Below are positions 47,053 to 53,742 of a stretch of DNA of 64,000 nt, in pieces. The DNA is from CAWBOY01 sp963790585 (GTDB lineage: Bacteria; Planctomycetota; Planctomycetia; Gemmatales; Gemmataceae): the NCBI GenBank assembly GCA_963790585.1, contig CAWBOY010000002.1, positions 1,426,001 through 1,490,000 on the forward strand. Direction: 5' to 3'. Position 1 is the stretch's first letter. Each line of letters begins with the position of its first letter. A program made the translations under genes and the position numbers. Under the pieces are notes generated by a model, which did no database searches, was not told the origin of the DNA, and saw nothing but the letters and a program-made list of their open reading frames with translations.

Positions 47053-48264
47053 TTACGCCAAAATCTTGGTCACGACGCCGGAGCCGACCGTGCGGCCACC
47101 TTCGCGGATAGCGAAACGGAGACCTTCGTCCATGGCGATCGGTGAATCTTCGAGCAGCGTCACGGTGACGTTGACGTTATCGCCAGGCATACACATTTCG
47201 ACTCCCGCTGGCAGCTCGACCGTTCCGGTCACATCCGTCGTGCGGAAGTAAAACTGCGGACGATAGCCGGTGAAGAACGGCGTATGACGGCCGCCTTCTT
47301 CCTTCGACAAGATATAGACGCTGCCTTCGAACTTGGTATGTGGCGTGATCGAGCCGGGCTTGGCCAAAACCTGGCCACGCTCGAGGTCGGTGCGCTCAAT
47401 ACCTCGCAGGAGGACGCCGACGTTGTCGCCAGCCATGCCGTATTCGAGTGTCTTCTGGAACATTTCAACGCCGGTGACAGTCGTCTTTCGCGGCGCCTTC
47501 ATGAGCCCGATGATCTCGACTTCGTCGCCGACCTTGCACTTGCCGCGCTCGATACGACCGGTGCCGACCGTTCCGCGACCTTTGATCGAGAAAACGTCTT
47601 CAATCGACATCAGGAACGGCTTGTCTTCAGCGCGCTCCGGTGTCGGAATATAAGTGTCGAGCGCTTCCATGAGCTTGTCGATGCACTCGCCGGCTTTGTC
47701 GTCCTTCCCTGCCGAGAGCATTACCGGCAACGAGCTGCCGCGCACGATTGGCACGTTGTCACCGTCGAAGCCATACTTGGTGAGCAGCTCGCGCAACTCC
47801 ATCTCGACAAGTTCGAGCAATTCGGGATCGTCAACCGTGTCGACCTTGTTGAGGTAGACGACGATGCGCGGCACGCCGACCTGACGGGCGAGCAGGAGAT
47901 GCTCGCGCGTCTGTGGCATCGGGCCGTCGTTGGCGGCCACGACCAGAATCGCGCCGTCCATCTGGGCGGCGCCGGTGATCATGTTCTTGATGTAATCGGC
48001 GTGGCCCGGGCAATCGATGTGGGCGTAGTGCCGATTGGGGGTCTCGTATTCAACGTGAGCCACAGCGATGGTGACGGTCTTGAGATCGTCACGCTCGGTG
48101 CCGCCCTTGGCGATTTCCTTGTAATCCTTGAACTTCTCGATCTTATTCTTGTATGCTTGGCGCGCTACGATTGCCGCTGTCGTCGTGGTCTTGCCGTGAT
48201 CGATATGACCGATCGTGCCGACGTTGACGTGCGGCTTGGTACGCGAGAAGACTTCCTTAGCCAT
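47053..48264 (-). CDS. tuf: Elongation factor Tu
   Basis: GTPase delivering aminoacyl-tRNA to the ribosome, 403 residues. G1 GHIDHGKTTTT (Ile where most have Val), G3 DCPGHADY, G4 NKVD, effector region KGGTERDDLKTVTIAVAHVE. In that region KGGTERDDLK replaces the commoner ARGITI-type text. Domain 2 has GRGTVGTGRIERG; the end is VGSGVVTKILA. ATG 48264 after GGAG; it follows the four-tRNA cluster directly, so co-transcription is likely. Confidence 0.97.
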   Translation of the reverse strand: MAKEVFSRTKPHVNVGTIGHIDHGKTTTTAAIVARQAYKNKIEKFKDYKEIAKGGTERDDLKTVTIAVAHVEYETPNRHYAHIDCPGHADYIKNMITGAAQMDGAILVVAANDGPMPQTREHLLLARQVGVPRIVVYLNKVDTVDDPELLELVEMELRELLTKYGFDGDNVPIVRGSSLPVMLSAGKDDKAGECIDKLMEALDTYIPTPERAEDKPFLMSIEDVFSIKGRGTVGTGRIERGKCKVGDEVEIIGLMKAPRKTTVTGVEMFQKTLEYGMAGDNVGVLLRGIERTDLERGQVLAKPGSITPHTKFEGSVYILSKEEGGRHTPFFTGYRPQFYFRTTDVTGTVELPAGVEMCMPGDNVNVTVTLLEDSPIAMDEGLRFAIREGGRTVGSGVVTKILA

Positions 48265-48341
48265 CTTTTTCTCCGCGATCTCTAAAAACCGTGTCCCATG
48301 CTGTTGCTGGACAAGTGGGGAATAACCAACAAATTCTCGAA

Positions 48342-48413
48342 AGCTGCTGCTGGGGATTGAACCCAGGACCTCGTCCTTACCAAGGAAGCGCTCTACCGCT
48401 GAGCTACAGCAGC
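48342..48413 (-). tRNA. tRNA-Thr (GGT anticodon)
   Basis: 72 nt. Acceptor GCTGCTG/CAGCAGC, D arm AGCTCAGCGGTAGAGC, anticodon loop TTGGTAA, T arm CTGGG-TTCAATC-CCCAG. The anticodon stem CTTCC/GGACG has one T-C mismatch at the second pair. 77 bases upstream of tuf. Confidence 0.9.
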
Positions 48414-48430
48414 ACACACCAGACGGCCAG

Positions 48431-48502
48431 AGCGGGCGAGGAGATTTGAACTCCCAACGTCTTGCTTGGAAGGCAAGAGCTCTACCATTGAGCTACACCC
48501 GC
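48431..48502 (-). tRNA. tRNA-Gly (TCC anticodon)
   Basis: 72 nt. Acceptor GCGGGTG/CGCCCGC, anticodon stem CTTGC/GCAAG with loop CTTCCAA, T loop TTCAAAT. 17 bases from tRNA-Thr(GGT). Confidence 0.94.
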
Positions 48503-48583
48503 GTTCACGAAACTCAGGGGAAGGACGAGGTCCACAGCCTCCGTCATTCTACGACCTCACCCCGTCTTTCGTAAATCCTCCAA

Positions 48584-48667
48584 TGGGTAGGGAGGGATTC
48601 GAACCCCCGTAGGAACAAGTCCGGCAGATTTACAGTCTGCTGCCATTGGCCGCTCGGCCACCTACCC
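48584..48667 (-). tRNA. tRNA-Tyr (GTA anticodon)
   Basis: 84 nt class II tRNA. Acceptor GGGTAGG/CCTACCC, anticodon stem-loop CAGACTGTAAATCTG, long variable arm CCGGACTTGTTCCTACGG, T loop TTCGAAT, discriminator A. Confidence 0.95.
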
Positions 48668-48760
48668 GATCAATCTCATCCTTGAGGATCTGTCTTACGG
48701 TGAGTCCTCGCGGCACCTCTGCCAAACGACAAGACCTCGCAAGCGAGGCCCGCTGGGGGA

Positions 48761-48832
48761 AGCTAGCGGAGGGACTTGAACCCACAACCGCTGGTTTACA
48801 AAACCAGTGCTCTACCATTGAGCTACGCTAGC
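48761..48832 (-). tRNA. tRNA-Thr (TGT anticodon)
   Basis: 72 nt. Acceptor GCTAGCG/CGCTAGC, anticodon stem CTGGT/ACCAG with loop TTTGTAA, T loop TTCAAGT. First gene of the cluster; 66 bases from the promoter boxes. Confidence 0.95.
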
Positions 48833-48898
48833 AGCGACTGGTTTGTTATCGCGCATCCTGAATCAGCCCAACGCCCGAACAGTTCTGCGGAAAGAGTA

Positions 48899-48927
48899 AA
48901 TATAGGGAAGCACTTCCGGCCATGCAA
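48899..48927 (-). promoter_or_regulatory. Sigma-70-type promoter of the tRNA-tuf cluster
   Basis: On the minus strand TTGCAT (48922-48927), 17-base spacer, TATATT (48899-48904): five of six matches to each consensus hexamer or close. Transcription would begin about 60 bases upstream of tRNA-Thr(TGT). The spacer contains the small palindrome GGAAGTGCTTCC. Confidence 0.65.
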
Positions 48928-49263
48928 GGCGAATTTCCAACACACGCCTTGTGGCTTGTCAAGCGCGGAATGCGAATAATTTGGCCAACTAGAGCGGCTA
49001 TGCTGCCGCGTGCGCTGCCCTTTAAATTTCGTTGAAAAGACAATGCCATCGAACCCTTGGTTCGGTTATCAACCCGTTTTGTAGCCGCATTCGCCTGAAT
49101 GAGGTCGCCTCTCCAGCGCTACAAGATGGATACCTGCACAAATATATACACCCATGCCGACGTATAACCTCATGAGACGATCGCCTCTCGCAACCGGTGC
49201 CGAAGAATATAGGATTACTTCAGCACCAAGCGATCGCTTTTGCACCGAAACTCGAGGGCTCGC
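48928..49263. other. Divergent spacer between tRNA cluster and MFS gene
   Basis: About 330 bases, relatively A/T-rich. Apart from the cluster promoter next to it I see no gene, hairpin or repeat. It must hold the plus-strand promoter of the transporter, which I cannot place. Confidence 0.4.
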
Positions 49264-50421
49264 ATGTTCGGCTTACCGCCCGTGACACTTGTGACCATCA
49301 GCGCGGCCTTTGTCTTTGGCATGATTTTGGCCCTGCTCGGCAGCCTCAAACTCGCCTTGGCCAAGAGATTGGCGCTCGGCGAGGCTCGCATCGGCGGCTT
49401 GATGTCGGCCCTGAGTTTCGCCCTGATTCCGATGATGCTTCTGAGCGGCGTGCTGATCGACCAATTCAACGTCAAGCCTGTCTTGATCGGCGGGGCGATC
49501 GTCACTGCCCTGGCTATTTCCAGCCTGGCATTGCCGTTGAGCTACTGGAGCGCCCTTGGAGCCGCCGCGTTTGCCGGGTTCGGCACGGCCGCGGTTAGCA
49601 CTTCGGCAATGGTCCTGATGCCCGAAGCCTTTCGTGCCTTCAGCCACGGCAACGAAGCCAACGCCGTGAATCTCGGTTGCGTCTTCATCGCACTCGGCTC
49701 GCTGGTCACGCCTGCCCTGGCGGATGTTCTCATCCGGACACTCGAATTCAAACGCGCCGTTTCCATCCTGGCGCTGCTCTGTTTGGTGCCGGCGGTGTTG
49801 GCCATGCTCACGCCGGACGCCGACCTCCATTTTCACGAAAAACACGCCGATTTGAGCAATCTTCTGAACGATCCATCCCTGTGGCTCGCCGGACTGGTCT
49901 TTCTCTTCTACGCGCCGCTCGAAAGCTCCATCAGCACCTGGACGACCACGTATTTGATTGAAAAAGGCACCACCGAGGCCAGCGCCGCCTGGCTGCTGAC
50001 GGCTTTTTGGACCAGCTTCATGCTGTCACGTCTGTTCATCGCGGTCCTGAACCTCGAACCACTCTGGACGCCCGGATTATTCCTGGTGCTGCCGTCGCTC
50101 CTCACAGCTGTGATCATCGGCAACATGTCCGGCACGGCGAGCCCCGGCAGCGCCAAGATGGGCCTATTAATGGTCGGCTTCACTCTCGGCCCGATCTTCC
50201 CGACCCTAATCGGCATGGTCTTTCGCCAATTCAACGAAGCCCGCGGCACAGCCTACGGTGCCGTCTTCGCCATCGGCTCAATGGGCAGCTTGATTCTCTC
50301 CCCATTAATCGGTGCCTTCGCCAACCGCCGGTCCTTGCAGCAAGCCTTACGCATCCCCATGGTCGTCGCCCTCGCCCTGACCGCCGCAACACTCGTCTTC
50401 GCTCTGACTGGGAAAAAATAG
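49264..50421 (+). CDS. MFS-type transporter
   Basis: Membrane carrier of 385 residues with about 11-12 helices in two halves of six. ATG 49264 follows GAGGG; MFGLPPVTLVTISAAFVFGM starts the first helix. A cytoplasmic loop lies about residues 185-205 (DADLHFHEKHADLSNLLNDP). Family-type glycines GTAYGAVFAIGSMGSLILSP lie in helix 10-11. Substrate cannot be told; the sequence is closest in style to nucleoside/sugar or multidrug MFS proteins. Monocistronic. Confidence 0.82.
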   Translation: MFGLPPVTLVTISAAFVFGMILALLGSLKLALAKRLALGEARIGGLMSALSFALIPMMLLSGVLIDQFNVKPVLIGGAIVTALAISSLALPLSYWSALGAAAFAGFGTAAVSTSAMVLMPEAFRAFSHGNEANAVNLGCVFIALGSLVTPALADVLIRTLEFKRAVSILALLCLVPAVLAMLTPDADLHFHEKHADLSNLLNDPSLWLAGLVFLFYAPLESSISTWTTTYLIEKGTTEASAAWLLTAFWTSFMLSRLFIAVLNLEPLWTPGLFLVLPSLLTAVIIGNMSGTASPGSAKMGLLMVGFTLGPIFPTLIGMVFRQFNEARGTAYGAVFAIGSMGSLILSPLIGAFANRRSLQQALRIPMVVALALTAATLVFALTGKK

Positions 50422-50812
50422 ACGCGCCATCCCGCCGCGTTGAAAGTCTCAAAATTGTCACAATCTTTATCGATTTAGATAGGATTCAATCACTCCATAC
50501 CTGAGCGGCGCCCAGAATTCATTGCGCCATACACACACACAACCCCTGAACGAATCCACGAAGTCGTAACTATCTGCTAAATAACGAGTTATTTATTCAG
50601 CGGGACGATTCGTTGCGCCCGCAAGGCTCCGTCAAGAGGTCCGTTTTATCTACGTTAAGCGAATCGCCGCTCTTAATCACCGTCGATCTGCCCAGGTCCG
50701 CCTAGCGCTATAGAGGCGAGGTGCATACAAATCCGCGGACAGCCACCCTTGTGCTCAGACCGGTGGATGTCTCATTTCATCCAAAAACACGCTGCCACAA
50801 TTTAATACACCA
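50422..50812. other. Intergenic with degraded GAGATGCA-type repeat
   Basis: 390 bases. At 50716-50772 GCGAGGTGCATACAAATCCG and CACCCTTGTGCTC resemble a worn copy of the 16710 and 52126 palindromes. The rest is low in structure; no gene seen. The repeat lies downstream of both the transporter and the toxin gene. Confidence 0.45.
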
Positions 50813-51535
50813 TTACGGAAGATGAATTCCCCCGCCAGTGTGAGACCAGAAATCTTGGGCCACTTGGGGATTCTTTTGGCTTAACCACTGGTACACATTG
50901 CGCAAGATCCGTGGCAATCCCTTGGCCGGCAGGTGGGCCAGCTCCCACGTGACTACTTGTTGACGGAGGATCGCATCGAGCGGCGAAGCCGCGGTAATTC
51001 CGAACGATAGACAAGCCTGCGCGAGCCGTTGATCGTCGGTGACCAATTGTTGGGCTCCGCGTTGGCACGTCAAATGTAACAAGACCGCGTCGGTGAGATC
51101 GATTCCGTGCGTGTCCGAAAGCGAAAAAGCCGACATCACACCTGCCTGATCCAGATCCACGAGAATGACGGACCCCGTGACAAACTGTTGAAGTTTCGCC
51201 GTCGCGGTGGCAGCAGATATGCCGTATACCCTAGTGCCCCGTCCAGACTAAATTTAGGGGTGGCACAGACATTCCTGTCTGTGCAGCAAAAGGCACATTC
51301 GTCGGTTCCGCACAGACAAGAATGTCTGTGCCACCCCCAAATTTAGTCTAGACGAAGCACTAGTAAGGATGTGCTTAGCTTCCGCGATCACGAAAGGCGA
51401 GGTGAACCATGCCGAGTGCGAGCGTAGGAATTGCTCGCACCGTAATTCTGCAGGATGCCCTTGCAGCAAGCTGTATACGAGGACCATCGTATCTAACCCG
51501 CGCTCAAGTTGCTGGCTAGAAGAGGAAGTCATCAC
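50813..51535 (-). pseudogene. PIN-domain toxin (VapC-type) interrupted by a 127-bp palindromic element
   Basis: The N-part (from ATG 51535) has the first PIN acidic residue in LDTMVLVYSLLQG and the second in FVIAEAKHILT. The C-part has DLTDAVLLHLTC and VTDDQRLAQACLS with the remaining acids. Between them the element at 51234-51360 adds 129 bases including one TA copy; the phase is kept but a TAA in the element (just beyond residue 93) ends translation. Removing the element and one TA rejoins the frame as HILTRVYGISAATATAKLQQ. The ATG overlaps the antitoxin gene by 20 bases. As a broken toxin it is expected to be non-functional. Confidence 0.82.
51234..51360. mobile_element. TA-flanked palindromic element (MITE-like), 127 bp
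   Basis: Terminal inverted repeats GTGCCCCGTCCAGACTAAAT... and its near-perfect complement, continuing into GGGTGGCACAGACATTCCTG, so almost the whole element folds into one hairpin. TA flanks both ends (51232-51233, 51361-51362), as expected for mariner/IS630-type mobilisation (inference). No coding capacity. A second copy starts at about 63862. Confidence 0.8.
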
Positions 51536-51752
51536 CCGTCAGCTCCACTGGTTCCTTGGTCTGGCCGGGGGGCGCGGATCCAATCACAAGCTTCGTGGCG
51601 AAGATCTCATCCCAGGTCGTTGCCGGGACGGGACGGACTAGAATGCCTTCGTCAGTCCGCTCCAGGGAGACGAGGCCATGAAGATTAAGTGCCTGCATCC
51701 AATCGGCAGGCAGCTTGATGCGATTGCCGGATTCGATTGGCGTAAGGTTCAT
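51516..51752 (-). CDS. AbrB/MazE-type antitoxin
   Basis: 78 residues. The N-terminal swapped-hairpin-type DNA-binding segment MNLTPIESGNRIKLPADWMQ, then LNLHGLVSLERTDEGILVRP, is followed by a C-tail (TWDEIFATKL...PVELTGDDFLF) that would bind the toxin. ATG 51752 after GGGAG. Overlap with the PIN gene shows an operon. With the toxin broken it is now an orphan. Confidence 0.75.
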   Translation of the reverse strand: MNLTPIESGNRIKLPADWMQALNLHGLVSLERTDEGILVRPVPATTWDEIFATKLVIGSAPPGQTKEPVELTGDDFLF

Positions 51753-51876
51753 GACGTTACTGCTCCCGAATTTGCTGAGCTAGTCAACCATTTTGTCGTT
51801 TGCCAGCTTACCAGGGAATCGCGGCAATTCCAAGAAAAACGGTAGCGCACAAAAGTCTAGGGAAGGACCGCCAACA

Positions 51877-51912
51877 ATTCTAAGGACCGCCAACGTTGGC
51901 GGCCCTTAGAAT
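51877..51912. repeat. 36-bp palindrome
   Basis: ATTCTAAGGACCGCCAAC followed directly by GTTGGCGGCCCTTAGAAT; one mismatched pair. A partial copy GGACCGCCAACAATTC precedes it at 51865. It is upstream of the antitoxin gene. Confidence 0.7.
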
Positions 51913-52037
51913 CATGCTTTTCCCGATAAAACACGGCATTTCCAAGCCAAAATCCTTAGTTCCGCCAACTTCTACGCGGAGAGCATAGGCTACGCTTTCG
52001 GTAAAGATTCAACTTTGGCCCAATAGCGTCCCACCCC

Positions 52038-52170
52038 CGAGATGCAAAAAATGTCAGACCAGTTTGCACAGCGCTCTTGATCCCTAACACCCTTAATAAC
52101 TGAAGCTTGCACCGCCCTCAGGGGGCGAGATGCAAACAAATCCGCGCACAACCCCCCTTGCACATCGCCA
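52038..52170. repeat. CGAGATGCAA repeats
   Basis: CGAGATGCAA at 52038 and again at 52126, the latter followed by ACAAATCCGCGCACAACCCC and a mismatched TTGCACATCG, i.e. one worn hairpin of the 16710 family and one lone half. No gene in this stretch (51753-52500 holds only repeats). Confidence 0.6.
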
Positions 52171-52258
52171 ATTCTGTTGGTGAAAAATAAAAAAACTGCT
52201 CTCCAACAAACGCACAAGACTCTGCTCAAATGACAATGAACGCCCCGATTACGAGATT

Positions 52259-52419
52259 CGTAGCGGAATTCGCCAGAATTCCGCGCCCTGGAGTTGCCGC
52301 CGCATTCTGGTGAATGGGGCTACGGGCGTACCGAATGTGGTAACGAGATGAATCCGAACTTCCGTAGCGGAATTCGCCAGAATTCCGCGCCGCTGGAGAT
52401 GCCGCCGCATTCTGGCGAA
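52259..52419. repeat. Two-copy GCGGAATTC repeat
   Basis: Copies at 52259-52314 and 52363-52419, about 56 bp, differing at three or four positions, each beginning CGTAGCGGAATTCGCCAGAA and each containing the internal palindrome GCGGAATTC-GCCA-GAATTCCGC. Both are preceded by ACGAGAT. They lie immediately upstream of the ATPase remnant. Confidence 0.75.
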
Positions 52420-52500
52420 CGCGGCCATATTGTGGCAGGGGTCTGAGACCGTGCTGCCACGGGACAAGCGGATGTGAAGATTACGTGAATCCAAACCTGA

Positions 52501-52782
52501 CCCTTTTTCCGCTCCTCCAAACGTCTGGCCCCGGACTCCATGCGTGACTTCATCCGGCGTGAGCTCGACCGCGTCGGTCTTGGACACAACACCTTCTCCC
52601 AGCCCGCCATCGACCTCATCGTCCGAAGCGCCGATGGCGTCCTACGCCAGGCCCGAAACCTGTGTGTCGGCTGCCTGATCGAGGCCGTCCGCTCCGCTAA
52701 CAGAACCATCGACATCGACAACGTCAATCGCGTCTTGATTCAACCCCACTGGCAAAAAGAAGCCGACCTGGTGGACTACTAA
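52501..52782 (+). pseudogene. C-terminal remnant of an ExeA/TniB-type AAA ATPase
   Basis: Only the last about 93 codons remain in frame: LAPDSMRDFIRRELDRVGLG, then FSQPAIDLIVRSADGVLRQA, ending QKEADLVDY. That is the C-terminal helical lid of ATPases that help transposition; Walker motifs are missing. The fragment begins right after AACCTGACCCTTTTTCC, a motif like the end of the REP-transposase unit at 59.76 kb. An ATG at 52540 could allow a short product, but no function is expected. Confidence 0.65.
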
Positions 52783-52809
52783 TCACTCACCATTGCCCTG
52801 GAGATCTCC

Positions 52810-53142
52810 ATGATTACCGCGGATCTACTACGCCGACTACGAAACGACCTACCCATGCCTGTCACCATCGCCGCCCTCGGCCGCGAGGGACCACCCGCCA
52901 AAATGAGCGAAGGCTACTTCCGCTTCCTCTGCCCGCACTGCGGCGAAATGCGCGCCACCGTCAACCCAAAAAACAACCTCGCCCACTGCTTCTACTGCAA
53001 GAAAAACCTCAACAACATAGACCTGCTCCTGACTCTCGACTACGACTTCCGCTCCGCCGTCACTTTGCTCGAAGGCTGGCTCAACAGATACGAAGCCCAA
53101 CAACCCAAAAAGAAAACGACCGCTCCGCCGGACCAAAGGTAG
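52810..53142 (+). CDS. CHC2-type zinc-finger protein of a transposition module
   Basis: 110 residues. A DnaG-like zinc finger is formed by CPHCGEMRATVNPKNNLAHC and FYC (Cys-x2-Cys, His/Cys-x2-Cys). The C-terminus is basic (PKKKTTAPPDQR). ATG 52810 is 28 bases after the ATPase remnant; the pair occurs together in planctomycete mobile modules with a transposase, which is missing here. Intact, though its partners are not. Confidence 0.68.
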   Translation: MITADLLRRLRNDLPMPVTIAALGREGPPAKMSEGYFRFLCPHCGEMRATVNPKNNLAHCFYCKKNLNNIDLLLTLDYDFRSAVTLLEGWLNRYEAQQPKKKTTAPPDQR

Positions 53143-53168
53143 CGGTCCGACTCCTGTCTCTCCATCTC

Positions 53169-53197
53169 GCCTTACGGATCTCACTGATCCGTAAGGC
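53169..53197. terminator. Hairpin after the zinc-finger gene
   Basis: GCCTTACGGATC-TCACT-GATCCGTAAGGC, perfect 12-bp stem 27 bases past the stop. No T-run follows, so termination is a guess from position. Confidence 0.55.
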
Positions 53198-53267
53198 ACT
53201 TGTCCCCCTGCCGAAATTCCTCACGTCATGTGTCTCCAAAATACGCGCCAATTCGGGAAAAGGGCTG

Positions 53268-53474
53268 TCATGGGGGCGAAATCCATACATCGTTAATTCG
53301 GCAACAAATGGGACCAGAATTTGGCCCGGCACAGCGGCGCCAACGATGCAGCGTGACGCGATGGGCGCCGAAGGCCTTGGCGACGGTGGTGGGAGCCAGA
53401 CCTTCATTGCGTACGGCCTCCACGGCGCGCTTGCGAAGACGTTCAAGTTCAGCAGCTGTGCCTTTGGTTCTCAT
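53268..53474 (-). pseudogene. N-terminal fragment of an IS630-like transposase
   Basis: 68 residues. MRTKGTAAELERLRKRAVEA and LAPTTVAKAFGAHRVTLHRW is the helix-turn-helix start of an IS630-type transposase; the text after residue 48 (CAGPNSGPICCRIND) is unrelated and no DDE part follows. So it is a 3'-deleted insertion sequence. Confidence 0.55.
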
Positions 53475-53659
53475 ACTTCATACTACGCAGGTGCAAGCGA
53501 AATATGTAGCTCTCACGGTGCAGCTGTCAGTAATGTGCAGACCCCACCAGGCGAGGCAATTACTTGCAGCTGCCTCAGCAGATATGCCTTTGCTTCTCAT
53601 AGGTCATTCTACGCAGCTGCAAGTGAAATATGTAGCTTTCACGGTGCTGCTGTCAATAA
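53461..53659. repeat. Pair of 73-bp direct repeats
   Basis: Copies 53461-53533 and 53587-53659, same orientation, separated by 53 bases, roughly 88 percent identical by eye; both contain GAAATATGTAGCT and CACGGTGC. Copy 1 covers the start codon of the transposase fragment; copy 2 has the same start context, so the 5' part of the element was duplicated. Confidence 0.7.
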
Positions 53660-53742
53660 CCCAAACCACTGTATCACTTCTAGGCTCTATTTTTTCACAT
53701 CCTTGATTTCTAAGCTTGAAGTTGTTTTCGGGATAAGCAGAC

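Noticed and set aside
47284..48285. 333-residue frame antisense to tuf
   Set aside because: Shadow of the highly biased tuf codons.
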